The notes under the pieces are model-generated. The model was not told where the DNA came from, ran no database searches, and was given only the letters and a program-made list of their open reading frames with translations. This document shows positions 46,305-54,305 of a stretch of DNA of 64,000 nt, one piece after another. The stretch lies in contig NZ_CP058648.1 of NCBI RefSeq assembly GCF_018141405.1, forward strand, positions 387,001 through 451,000, given 5' to 3'. Numbering within the stretch: position 1 is the stretch's first letter; every line of letters starts with the position of its first letter. The translations under genes and the position numbers were made by a program. The DNA is from Serpentinicella alkaliphila (lineage in GTDB: Bacteria; Bacillota; Clostridia; Peptostreptococcales; Natronincolaceae).

Positions 46305-46781
46305 TTGAGCAAAAAAATTAACTTAGTAATGTTTAGTGGTGATTATGATAAAGCTATGGCGGCTTTAATAATTGCTAATGCAGCTCGAGAAATGGATATA
46401 GAAGTTTCTATGTTTTTTGCATTCTGGGGGCTATTTTTAGTTAGAGACCCTGAAAAAATGACTTTAGAGGATAAAACAAATTATGAAAAAATGTTTTGTA
46501 TGATGACTCCTAAGGGTGCAGAAGATTTACCTTTATCAAAAATGAATTTTGCTGGCTTTGGAAAAGAAATGCTTTTAGAAATGATTGAAGACAACAAGGC
46601 ACCTCGTTTAATTGATTTTTTAAATGGTGCTAGAAAAAAAGGTGTTAAATTCTCTTGTTGCAAGCTATCCTTAGAAATTATGGGATTGAAAGAATCAGAG
46701 CTTATTCCTGAGATGGAAGTCTCAGATGCAAAACATTATATAAATGATGCTATTGAAAGTAATATGCAGTTATTTATATAG
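46305..46781 (+). CDS. DsrE/DsrF-like sulfur-relay protein
   Basis: 158 residues. INLVMFSGDYDKAMAALIIA at the N-terminus and EVSMFFAFWGLFLVRDPEKM are typical of DsrE/F/H-like (peroxiredoxin-like, COG2210) proteins. The likely persulfide-carrying cysteines are in GVKFSCCKLSLEIMGL. It starts with TTG after AAGGAGG. Together with the preceding desulfurase-like enzyme it suggests a small sulfur-transfer module. Immediately downstream begins the duplicated non-coding element. Confidence 0.82.
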   Translation: MSKKINLVMFSGDYDKAMAALIIANAAREMDIEVSMFFAFWGLFLVRDPEKMTLEDKTNYEKMFCMMTPKGAEDLPLSKMNFAGFGKEMLLEMIEDNKAPRLIDFLNGARKKGVKFSCCKLSLEIMGLKESELIPEMEVSDAKHYINDAIESNMQLFI

Positions 46782-46841
46782 GAAAAGCAATTGCATTTTA
46801 TTACCAGTATTTTAATTTATATTGCTGGACAATATAATAGT

Positions 46842-47259
46842 GTCGGGTAAGTAAGGGTTAAGCCAAGATTCATATTCGCTTCGGAAGAGGTGTCTATGGG
46901 TCGGCCAAAGATTATATATTGGTCAACATAAGGGCTAGTATATAGTCGGAGGGAAGATTCTATAGGGTTAGGAAAGGTTTTATTATAGTCGGCTAACTTA
47001 TACCGTTTGTTTTATCGATTATAATGGGATCCCAACTTATTTTATAGGGTCGAGCTAAAATTCTATTGGGTGTCGCAGGCTTTATTTATTGGGCTTATGG
47101 TTATATATAGCCGTAAGGTTATATATAGCTATTAAGATATCCTCTAGGGTTGAGTGAACCATTCTTATGGGTGTTGAATCTGCTTATTTATGGTCGAAAG
47201 ATCATACTTAGGTGGTTAAATATCTCTAAGGGTGCTAACAAGATTCTTACTTGCTCGGC
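46842..47259 (+). ncRNA. Large structured RNA candidate, copy 1
   Basis: The two ends pair over 14 bp: GTCGGGTAAGTAAG (46842-46855) with CTTACTTGCTCGGC (47246-47259), with three G-U pairs that exist only on the + strand. Internal helices include GGCCAA/TTGGTC (46903, 46919), GGCTA/TAGTC (46933, 46943), GGTTAG/CTAACT (46966, 46993), an 11-bp stem capped by a GTAA tetraloop (47102-47127), GGTC-GAAA-GATC (47192-47203) and CTTAG/CTAAG (47207, 47226). TATAAT (46833-46838) ends 4 nt before the closing helix, with a weak -35; TTAACTATTTTTTG follows the helix like a terminator tail. The family is unknown to me; it does not look like tmRNA, RNase P, 6S or a group II intron. Confidence 0.75.
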
Positions 47260-47364
47260 TTAACTATTTTTTGATAACATTTTGGTTATATATTATTCTA
47301 TTTAAATAAAAAATTACATTATATTACCAGTGTTTTATCTTATCTAATTGGACAATATAATAGT

Positions 47365-47784
47365 GTCGGGTAAGTAAGGGTTAAGCCAAGATTCATATTT
47401 CGCTTTGAAAGAGGTGTCTATGGGTCGGCCAAAGATTATATATTGGTCACGGCGGCTAGTATATAGTCGGAGGGAAGATTCTATAGGGTTAGGAAAGGTT
47501 TTATTATAGTCGGCTAGCTGTTTCAATGATTTTTTCGATTATAATGGGATCCCAACTTATTTTATAGGGTCGAGCTAAGATTCTATTGGGTGTCGCAGGC
47601 TTATTTATTGAGCTAATGGTTATATATGGCCGTAAGGGTATGGTTCTATATAGCTGTTAAGATATCCTCTAGGGTCGAGTGAACCATTCTTACGGGTGTT
47701 GATTCTGCTTATTTATGGTCGGAAGATCATACTTAGGTGGTAAAATATCTTTAAGGGTGCTAACAAGATTCTTACTTGCTCGGC
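47365..47784 (+). ncRNA. Large structured RNA candidate, copy 2
   Basis: Second copy with the same closing helix (47365-47378 with 47771-47784) and TATAAT at 47356-47361. Compared with copy 1 the tetraloop changes from GAAA to GGAA (47721-47724), both GNRA; the helix CTTAG/CTAAG becomes CTTAG/TTAAG (G-C to G-U, 47732-47755); and GGTTAG/CTAACT becomes GGTTAG/CTAGCT (U-A to U-G). These changes keep pairing only if the + strand is the RNA. The GTAA-capped stem is weaker here because of an insertion on its 3' side. The T-rich tail is less marked. It ends 7 nt before the stop codon of convergent modC. Confidence 0.72.
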
Positions 47785-47791
47785 TTATTAT

Positions 47792-48412
47792 TTAATAATA
47801 TGCTATTTTATTTGCCAATACTTCTACATCTCTTTTATCATGGGTTACTAATACTACCGGAATATTCCAATAAGAAAAAAATCTTTTAATCTCTTTTCTT
47901 AAATTTTCTTTAACATTAATATCTAAAGCAGAAAAAGGTTCATCTAATAGTAGTACTTTTGGATTTGTAGCCAAAGCTCTCATTATTGCTACTCTTTGTT
48001 TTTGTCCACCAGATAACTCCATAGGATATTTGTCCTTTTTATTATCCAATCCTGTAATCCTTAATAAATCTATAGCTTTTCTTATCTTTAAATCTCTATC
48101 TTTATCTTTCATTCCAAATATAATATTATCTATGACTTTCATATGTGGGAAAAGACCATAATTTTGTGGTACATAACCTATATGTCTATCCTTAGGTGGT
48201 ATACAAATATTTTTTTCTTTGTCATAAATTATTTTTTTATCTATTTCAATAAAACCATAATCGGGATTAATAAGTCCTGCAACGGATTGTATTGTAATAC
48301 TCTTTCCTGACCCAGAAGGTCCATAAAGACTTATTACTTCTCCATTTCCTACTTCCCATTCTTTATCAATTTTAAAATCATCGAATTTCTTTGTTATTTT
48401 TACTTTAAGCAT
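47792..48412 (-). CDS. modC: Molybdate ABC transporter ATPase, short form
   Basis: About 206 residues. Walker A SLYGPSGSGKSITIQSVAGL, Q-loop GYVPQNYGLFPHMKV, signature MELSGGQKQRVAIMRAL, Walker B PKVLLLDEPFSALD, H-switch VVLVTHDKRDVEVLA. The protein stops at NKIAYY, where related ATPases continue with a strand-turn (IAV...G) and a molybdate-binding TOBE domain, so it lacks the end of the ABC domain as well as TOBE. The stop lies beside copy 2 of the RNA element. Start at ATG 48412 by ribosome-site spacing, or 48418 whose ATGA overlaps the modB stop. Confidence 0.88.
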   Translation of the reverse strand: MLKVKITKKFDDFKIDKEWEVGNGEVISLYGPSGSGKSITIQSVAGLINPDYGFIEIDKKIIYDKEKNICIPPKDRHIGYVPQNYGLFPHMKVIDNIIFGMKDKDRDLKIRKAIDLLRITGLDNKKDKYPMELSGGQKQRVAIMRALATNPKVLLLDEPFSALDINVKENLRKEIKRFFSYWNIPVVLVTHDKRDVEVLANKIAYY

Positions 48413-48414
48413 CC

Positions 48415-49074
48415 TCATCCCTTCCTTTCCATATTAATCTTATTTATAAAAAGTAATGCAATTATTGTTATACTACTTATTAATAAAACTAGAAAGTTTG
48501 CCTGTTCATACTTTCCCCCCTGAACCGCATCATATATTGCAATTGATAATGTCTGAGTTTTACCTGGAATATTTCCTGCGACCATTAATGTTGCTCCAAA
48601 CTCTCCCATCGATCTAGCAAATGCAAGTACTATTCCCCCAACTATTCCTTTCCATGCTAAAGGTAATGTAATTCTGAAAAATATGCTCAATTCTGACTTT
48701 CCTAGAGTCCTTGCCACATCTTCTAAAGTAGTATCTACGCTCTCTATGCTAGATTGGACAGACCGTATCATTAAAGGTAGAGATACAATAATTGAAGCAA
48801 TTACCGCGGCCTTCCACGTAAATATTAAATTAATATTCAACCTTTCAATAAGAATTTTTCCAATAAAACTCTGTCTACCAATAGTAATTAATAAGTAGTA
48901 ACCCAGAACTGTTGGTGGCAAAACCATTGGTAATGTTACCAAGGCAGAAAAGACACTTTTACCATAAAATTTGCACTTGGCCAATACCCAACCAATTAAA
49001 ATCCCTATAATAGCCGTAAATAAAGTTGAATAAGATGCTACTTTTATTGATAAATACATTGGCGACCAATTCAT
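48415..49074 (-). CDS. modB: Molybdate ABC transporter permease
   Basis: 219 residues, five to six membrane segments. Family marks: KVASYSTLFTAIIGILIGWV, LVTLPMVLPPTVLGYYLLI, the EAA loop DVARTLGKSELSIFFRITLP and ARSMGEFGATLMVAGNIPGK. Works with ModA and ModC to import molybdate, needed for FeMo-cofactor. AGGGGGAGG precedes the ATG; 14 bp after modA. Confidence 0.95.
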   Translation of the reverse strand: MNWSPMYLSIKVASYSTLFTAIIGILIGWVLAKCKFYGKSVFSALVTLPMVLPPTVLGYYLLITIGRQSFIGKILIERLNINLIFTWKAAVIASIIVSLPLMIRSVQSSIESVDTTLEDVARTLGKSELSIFFRITLPLAWKGIVGGIVLAFARSMGEFGATLMVAGNIPGKTQTLSIAIYDAVQGGKYEQANFLVLLISSITIIALLFINKINMERKG

Positions 49075-49088
49075 CTGCCTCCCCCTTC

Positions 49089-49868
49089 CTATGGTATGTC
49101 ATACCCGTATTCTTTTAAAACTACTTCTGCTTTAGGACTTTTAACAAAGTCAGTAAACGCTTTTCCTAACTGTTGGTTATTAGAATGACTTACAATACCT
49201 ATAATTTGATTTAGAGGATTATGAAGCTGTTTATCAATTAATAGATAATTCATATCTTCTGTAATTAAAGACAAGGCAGTAATACCTACTTGGGCATTTC
49301 CAGTTTCAACAAATTGCAACGCTTGGGAAACATTTTCACTATATACAACTTTATGTTCTATTAAATCCCATAAACCAAAACTTATAAGGGCCTCCTTTGC
49401 AGCTAATCCATAAGGGGCGTGATTAGGGTTTGCAATTGCTATACTAGTAATTTCATCTAACTTCAAATCCTCAAGAGATTCAACTTTTACATTTAACTTT
49501 TCATTTGTAACTAATACTATTCTACCTATAGCATACAAATCTTTAGTTTCCTCTAATATATCTCCTCTATCTATTAGCTCATCTATAAAATTTTCACTAG
49601 CAGGAGCAAAAACATCAATTGGTGCCCCATTAATAATTTGTTGTGTCAAGTTTCCTGTGGAACCAAACTGAAAAATAACTTTACAACCAAATTCCTGTTC
49701 AAATAATTCTCCTATCTTCTCAAAGGCAAATTTAAAATTAGATGCAGCAGCAACATGTAGTTCTAAATCCTCTTTATGAATATTCTCTACTTTTTTATTA
49801 CTACATCCGGTTAAAACTATGCCTAATACTAACATCCCTATTATTATCTTTAATATTTTTTTATGCAT
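49089..49868 (-). CDS. modA: Molybdate-binding lipoprotein
   Basis: About 259 residues. Signal peptide with lipobox (MLVLGIVLTGCSNKK), then the ModA fold: LHVAAASNFKFAFEKIGELF, FQFGSTGNLTQQIINGAPID (oxyanion contacts), VFAPASENFIDELID and a C-terminal QLGKAFTDFVKSPKAEVVLK. It captures molybdate (possibly tungstate) outside the cell. The ATG at 49868 follows AAAGGAATACTC; the longer frame to 49907 runs into an inverted repeat and is not used. Lies downstream of the nif genes on the same strand. Confidence 0.94.
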   Translation of the reverse strand: MHKKILKIIIGMLVLGIVLTGCSNKKVENIHKEDLELHVAAASNFKFAFEKIGELFEQEFGCKVIFQFGSTGNLTQQIINGAPIDVFAPASENFIDELIDRGDILEETKDLYAIGRIVLVTNEKLNVKVESLEDLKLDEITSIAIANPNHAPYGLAAKEALISFGLWDLIEHKVVYSENVSQALQFVETGNAQVGITALSLITEDMNYLLIDKQLHNPLNQIIGIVSHSNNQQLGKAFTDFVKSPKAEVVLKEYGYDIP

Positions 49869-49888
49869 GAGTATTCCTTTCCCTATGA

Positions 49889-49929
49889 AATAAGATGTCT
49901 TACACATTCTATTTATAAGACATCTTATT
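49889..49929. repeat. 14-bp perfect inverted repeat between the ferredoxin gene and modA
   Basis: AATAAGATGTCTTA (49889-49902) and TAAGACATCTTATT (49916-49929) are exact reverse complements around a 13-nt spacer. On the + strand it is followed by ATAATTTTTTTT and so resembles a terminator, but no + gene precedes it. On the minus strand it lies in the modA leader, where it could be a nif/mod boundary hairpin or a regulator site. Confidence 0.6.
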
Positions 49930-49955
49930 ATAATTTTTTTTACAAGTATTAACTA

Positions 49956-50267
49956 TCATATTAATAATCTTTCAACAACTTTACCTTTCTCTATATGTGA
50001 CTCTACTATTTCTTCTACGTCATCAGGAGTAACTTTTCCGTACCATATACCCTCTGGATATATAATAACTACCGGACCCTTCCCACAAATACCTAGACAA
50101 CCCATTGTAGTTATCATTACATCATCTTCAATTTCTCGCTCCTGAAATTCTGAGATAAATTCATTCACTATTCTTACAGTTCCCTTTGTCATACACATTC
50201 CTTTTTGTTCTCCTGTAAGCCTTGAACTAGCACAGACAAAAATATGAAACTTTGGCTTCAGTATCAT
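49956..50267 (-). CDS. [2Fe-2S] ferredoxin of the clostridial thioredoxin-like type
   Basis: 103 residues. It closely resembles the C. pasteurianum 2Fe-2S ferredoxin as I remember it: FHIFVCASSRLTGEQKGMCM at the start, TTMGCLGICGKGPVVIIYPE, and an end TPDDVEEIVESHIEKGKVVE. Cluster ligands are C12, C25 and the CLGIC pair. The Cp protein interacts with the MoFe protein and is linked to nitrogen fixation; a nitrogenase-specific electron or assembly role is likely here. GGAGGGG precedes the ATG; 15 bp after nifB. Confidence 0.92.
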   Translation of the reverse strand: MILKPKFHIFVCASSRLTGEQKGMCMTKGTVRIVNEFISEFQEREIEDDVMITTMGCLGICGKGPVVIIYPEGIWYGKVTPDDVEEIVESHIEKGKVVERLLI

Positions 50268-50282
50268 AATAGTCCCCTCCTT

Positions 50283-51491
50283 TTAAATAGCTTCCCTAAT
50301 CCCATCCATAGCTTTTTTAATACCGCTTTCAATTAAATCATAGGTCTCAATCACTTTAATACTTTTTTCCTTAAGCTTCTGTTTGGGGCTATTCCCTATT
50401 CTTAAACAAAATACAGTATCGCAATCTTCTATTGTTTTTAAAATTAAATCTATTTTACTTTCACTATGACACTCCTCAGGTCCCCCACAATATTGAGGTA
50501 CTGACCGTTTGCTTAAAAACTCCACTTCTCCATTCTGCTTATATTTATATATAGTAAAATTATCGACTTGCCCAAAATGCTGATCAATTAGTCTTCCTGT
50601 TTTAGTAGCTACAGCAACCACATATTCTTTATTATCAATCTTTTCTTTCTTTTGGCCAGAACAACCAACATTTCTAAAATCAATAGAACAGTCTTGCCCA
50701 AGTATTCCAATTGCATCTGCTCTACACTGCTTACAGTGATACATCTGTTTAATTGAAGAGCTACACTTCATTCTAGTTAGGTTTAGCTCCCTATTACTGG
50801 TTAAGGGCATATTTTCAAACTTACTTCCCTCTGCAGGTATAAGTGGCATTATATTTGTCATAAAGGCCCCTAAACTCTCAACCTTTTTTACAACATCCTC
50901 TATATGACTATCGTTAACCCCTTTAATCATAACGATATTAACCTTGCAGACCATGTCCCTTTCCTTCATAGCTTTTAAACCTTTTAGTTGTTTCTCGATT
51001 AGTAAACTTGCCCCTTCAATACCTTTTAAAACCTTCCCTTCATAAATCACGCTATCATATATTTGGGATCCGATTACAGGATCGATAGCATTTATTGTTA
51101 TAGTAATATGGGAAACCCCTAAAGCCTTTAGTTCATCTGCATATTCTTCTACTAGCAACCCATTTGTTGATAGACAAATAATAATATCTGGACTTTCATT
51201 TTTAATGAGTTCAATAGCCTCTTTAGTCTCTTTAAAATTTGCTAAAGCATCTCCCGGTCCAGCTATTCCTACCACTGTTAAATTAGAAAGTTTACTTTTT
51301 ACCTCTTTAAATTTAACTAAGGATTGTTCGGGAGATAAAACTTCACTAGTTACACCAGGTCTACTCTCATTTAAACAATCGTATTTTCTATTACAATAGT
51401 TACACTTTATATTACATTGTGGTGCCACCGGAATATGCATTCTAGCATTATTAGCTGCATTACTATTAAAACACGGATGTCTTTCATCCAT
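50283..51491 (-). CDS. nifB: FeMo-cofactor biosynthesis radical SAM protein NifB
   Basis: 402 residues. Radical SAM motif IPVAPQCNIKCNYCNRKYDC (CxxxCxxC), the NifB start HPCFNSNAANNARMH, further cysteines QMYHCKQCRADAIGILGQDC, and a C-terminal NifX-like domain (about 290-400: VAVATKTGRLIDQHFGQVDN). It builds the 8Fe NifB-co from two 4Fe clusters with an inserted carbide. In C. pasteurianum nifN and nifB are fused; here they are separate genes 29 bp apart. Confidence 0.96.
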   Translation of the reverse strand: MDERHPCFNSNAANNARMHIPVAPQCNIKCNYCNRKYDCLNESRPGVTSEVLSPEQSLVKFKEVKSKLSNLTVVGIAGPGDALANFKETKEAIELIKNESPDIIICLSTNGLLVEEYADELKALGVSHITITINAIDPVIGSQIYDSVIYEGKVLKGIEGASLLIEKQLKGLKAMKERDMVCKVNIVMIKGVNDSHIEDVVKKVESLGAFMTNIMPLIPAEGSKFENMPLTSNRELNLTRMKCSSSIKQMYHCKQCRADAIGILGQDCSIDFRNVGCSGQKKEKIDNKEYVVAVATKTGRLIDQHFGQVDNFTIYKYKQNGEVEFLSKRSVPQYCGGPEECHSESKIDLILKTIEDCDTVFCLRIGNSPKQKLKEKSIKVIETYDLIESGIKKAMDGIREAI

Positions 51492-51520
51492 AAAGACTCC
51501 CCCTTTCTTTAATCCTAGCC

Positions 51521-52879
51521 TTATCCTAAATAATATTTATCAAATAAATCTTCTCTGTAGGAGCTAAACTTTTGCTCAATTAATGTATTCGTTATATCAT
51601 CTAAAAAACTAATAGAGCCTTCATATCCTATAAAAACCCTCCGTTGTGCCCCTACTCTATCATGGATTGGAAAGCCTATACGCACTAATGGTATTCCTTC
51701 CTTCTCCACCATAAATTTTCCGTCTCCGTTTCCTATAAGAATATTCACATCAAGCTTTTTAACATAGCTATATATAGTTTCAAAATCTGTATCGTTTAAA
51801 ATAATCGGTTTATCCTTTGTGTCAATATTATTTTCTATTTTCAATTTAAAGTTTGAAATTTTAGCTCCAGTAGCTATTAATACAGGTTTAATTCCGTTCT
51901 CACTACATAATTTACTAACTGCATATACCAGTTCTGGATCTCCAAAAATTACAGCCTTGCCTTCACCGTTGTATTTGTGGGAATCTATCATGCCATCAAG
52001 CATTCTTGCCCTTTCCTTTAATAGCTTTTCTGGAACCTTTCTGCCACTTATATTACTAATTAATTCTATAAAAGTATCAGTATTTTCTAATCCAATAGGT
52101 AATGGACATCTATATAGAGGCACTTGATATTTATCTTCTAAATATTTACCTGGTGATGATTTGTCTGAAACGAGCATTCCCATTTCAATGGTTGCCACTG
52201 CCCCTGACATGTTTTTTATATCTTCAATTTTAGTTCCATCAGAAGAAAGCTTATTATATTTACTTGTAAATCCAGAATCCAATGTATCACTTATATCTGG
52301 AAGTAAAGTGTACCCTATATCAAATAGCTCTAAAATCTCTTTTATCCTTCGGATATCGCCGGGTGTTAAATTCCCAGCCACAATATTTACTTTTTCCGTA
52401 GTTGTTGACTTTACAGTTATACTTTCAACAATTCTACGAAGAGTTAAATAGTACCCTTCATGCTCAGAAGGTCCATATCCAGGGGTGGGTACTGTAATAA
52501 TAGATATATCCTTAATATTTTCCTGTTCTTTAAAATCAGTAACAATCGAATTAATATCCTCACCTATAGTCTCAGCCAAGCAAGTAGTTGCTACGCCAAT
52601 TACCTTGGGGTTATATAGTTTAATGACATTTTTAAGACCTTGCTTAAGATTAGTTGCGCCCCCATAAACTATTTCCTTTTCATTTAAGGATGATGATGCA
52701 ATATCGATTGGTTCATTGTAGTGAGTTGCCATATGTCTTCTAATATATGTGCTACACCCTTGAGAGCCATGAAGAATAATTACTGTATTTTCAATACCTT
52801 TAAAGGCTGTAGCAGCCCCCATAGGCATACACATTTTACATGGATTAACAGTTAAATTTACAAAATTTCTAGTCTTCAT
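51521..52879 (-). CDS. nifN: FeMo-cofactor scaffold subunit NifN
   Basis: About 452 residues, nitrogenase component 1 family. VNPCKMCMPMGAATAFKGIE, LHGSQGCSTYIRRHMATHYN and VATTCLAETIGED supply three conserved cysteines for the P-cluster-like [4Fe-4S] site. With NifE it forms the scaffold on which NifB-co matures. The start overlaps the nifE stop; by spacing from GAGGGA the second ATG (52879) is favoured over 52885. Confidence 0.93.
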   Translation of the reverse strand: MKTRNFVNLTVNPCKMCMPMGAATAFKGIENTVIILHGSQGCSTYIRRHMATHYNEPIDIASSSLNEKEIVYGGATNLKQGLKNVIKLYNPKVIGVATTCLAETIGEDINSIVTDFKEQENIKDISIITVPTPGYGPSEHEGYYLTLRRIVESITVKSTTTEKVNIVAGNLTPGDIRRIKEILELFDIGYTLLPDISDTLDSGFTSKYNKLSSDGTKIEDIKNMSGAVATIEMGMLVSDKSSPGKYLEDKYQVPLYRCPLPIGLENTDTFIELISNISGRKVPEKLLKERARMLDGMIDSHKYNGEGKAVIFGDPELVYAVSKLCSENGIKPVLIATGAKISNFKLKIENNIDTKDKPIILNDTDFETIYSYVKKLDVNILIGNGDGKFMVEKEGIPLVRIGFPIHDRVGAQRRVFIGYEGSISFLDDITNTLIEQKFSSYREDLFDKYYLG

Positions 52880-54227
52880 GTACATCCCTCAATTCTTTTC
52901 TAATTGATTTCCATACGGGGCTATTAACGGATGTATGAACCTCTTGAGCAAAATTTATAGATCCTTCAAAACAATTTAATGGATGCTTTCTCTCATGATT
53001 ATGATCACAAAAAGCAATTCCAAGCTTATATGCTAGAGGTCTTTCCTTTACTCCCCCTACCAATATATCTGCGCCCTTTTCTTTCATAAACTTCTCTAAT
53101 TCACTAGGGTTACTATCATCTAAAATAACAGTCCCTTCATCCACTAGAGATTTAATTGTTTCATACTCATTTCGCTTTCCAGTTTGGGTTCCTACCATAA
53201 CAGTTTTCATACCAAGCTCATTAAATTGCTTTATTAAAGAAATTGCTTTAAACCCTCCACCCACATATATAGCAGCCTTCTTATCCTTTAGTAACTCCTT
53301 ATATGTCATTAAGGATTTTTCTGTCTCTAAAGCCTCTTTTTTAATAAGATCCAAAAATTCCTCATTATATTTATCCCCTAAGGCCTCGATTACTTTTTCA
53401 AAGGATGTTACCGTATCCTCAATACCATAAAAGCTTACATCTATAAAAGGAATTCCATATTCCTTCTCCATTTGCTTAGCAAGATACGTCATTGATCCAG
53501 CACATTGAACTATATTTAGTTCAGATTTAGCAGCGTTTTTGATTTCCTCAAAGGTTGAATCCCCTGTTATTTTCGCATTTACCTCGATACCTAATTGTTT
53601 TAAATAACTTGTAACAATCCACATTTCCCCTGCTAAATTAAAATCACCTAAAAAGTTAATACCTTTCTTCTTTTCTACCTTAGGACCCAGTAGTAAGGCA
53701 TGACAGGCCGCCTTATATCCATCTTTCTTATTCCCAGCAAAGCCTGAGGACTGAACAGGTACAACCTTTATATTATGCTTTCTTTCTGCCTCTTTGCACA
53801 CAGCTTCCAAATCATCCCCTATTACCCCTACAACACAGGTAGCATATACAAATATTAGCTTTGGACTATGCTTAGCAGCTATTTCATCTATAGCGGCAGC
53901 CAGCTTTTTCTCTCCACCAAAAATAATATCTTCTTCCCTCAGGTCAGTTGAAAAACTATTTCTATAAACCTCTTCTCTACTACTTAAACTTCCTCTTATA
54001 TCCCAAGTATAGACTGCACATCCAATTGGACCATGTACAATGTGGTAAGCATCGGTTATCGGGTTTAAAACTACCCTAGCACCACAGTATACACAGGCTC
54101 TTTGACTAATTGATCCAGCAATGCTATTTTTTTCGCAGTCTATTATTTTGTTTTTATCAGAGCTATTTTTTTCTAATATAAATTCTTTTCTTTCATCTAA
54201 CGTTTCTAGACAACATCCTCTATTCAT
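52869..54227 (-). CDS. nifE: FeMo-cofactor scaffold subunit NifE
   Basis: 452 residues, component 1 family, NifD-like. Cysteines in SQRACVYCGARVVLNPITD, HGPIGCAVYTWDIRGS and FVYATCVVGVIGDDLEAVCK; cofactor-region IVQCAGSMTYLAKQMEKEYG and C-terminal LNCFEGSINFAQEV. Forms the NifE2N2 scaffold. It overlaps nifN by 11-17 bp; 78 bp after nifK. Confidence 0.94.
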   Translation of the reverse strand: MNRGCCLETLDERKEFILEKNSSDKNKIIDCEKNSIAGSISQRACVYCGARVVLNPITDAYHIVHGPIGCAVYTWDIRGSLSSREEVYRNSFSTDLREEDIIFGGEKKLAAAIDEIAAKHSPKLIFVYATCVVGVIGDDLEAVCKEAERKHNIKVVPVQSSGFAGNKKDGYKAACHALLLGPKVEKKKGINFLGDFNLAGEMWIVTSYLKQLGIEVNAKITGDSTFEEIKNAAKSELNIVQCAGSMTYLAKQMEKEYGIPFIDVSFYGIEDTVTSFEKVIEALGDKYNEEFLDLIKKEALETEKSLMTYKELLKDKKAAIYVGGGFKAISLIKQFNELGMKTVMVGTQTGKRNEYETIKSLVDEGTVILDDSNPSELEKFMKEKGADILVGGVKERPLAYKLGIAFCDHNHERKHPLNCFEGSINFAQEVHTSVNSPVWKSIRKELRDVHED

Positions 54228-54305
54228 AACATATCACCGCTTTCTCAACTAGAGTTTAAAATATGTTTTATGAATGTGACAGAGATACTATCACATTCAT
54301 AAACC

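Larger units (their letters stand above)
46801..47786. repeat. Tandem duplication, two non-coding copies about 465 bp long, 523 bp apart
   Basis: Copy 1 (46801-47262) and copy 2 (47324-47786) are nearly identical, with scattered substitutions, small indels and one variable patch (46998-47015 against 47520-47535). No ORF is shared by both copies; a 60-codon frame on the minus strand exists only in copy 2. Inside each copy, blocks of about 18-23 nt recur in degenerate form, each beginning with GGGT or GGT(C/G) and ending in AAGATT-like then TTATA-like bases (about 16 blocks per copy). Confidence 0.9.

Noticed and set aside
47344-47526. 60-codon open frame on the minus strand inside RNA copy 2
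   Set aside because: The frame is not preserved in copy 1 and has no ribosome site; the copies differ in a way that fits RNA structure on the + strand.
46801-47786. CRISPR array or group II intron
   Set aside because: The 18-23 nt blocks are degenerate and lack regular spacers, no cas gene is present, and no domain V or reverse transcriptase is seen.
50283-52879. nifN-nifB fusion as in C. pasteurianum
   Set aside because: There is a stop codon after nifN, a 29-bp spacer and a GGGGGAG ribosome site before nifB; they are separate genes.
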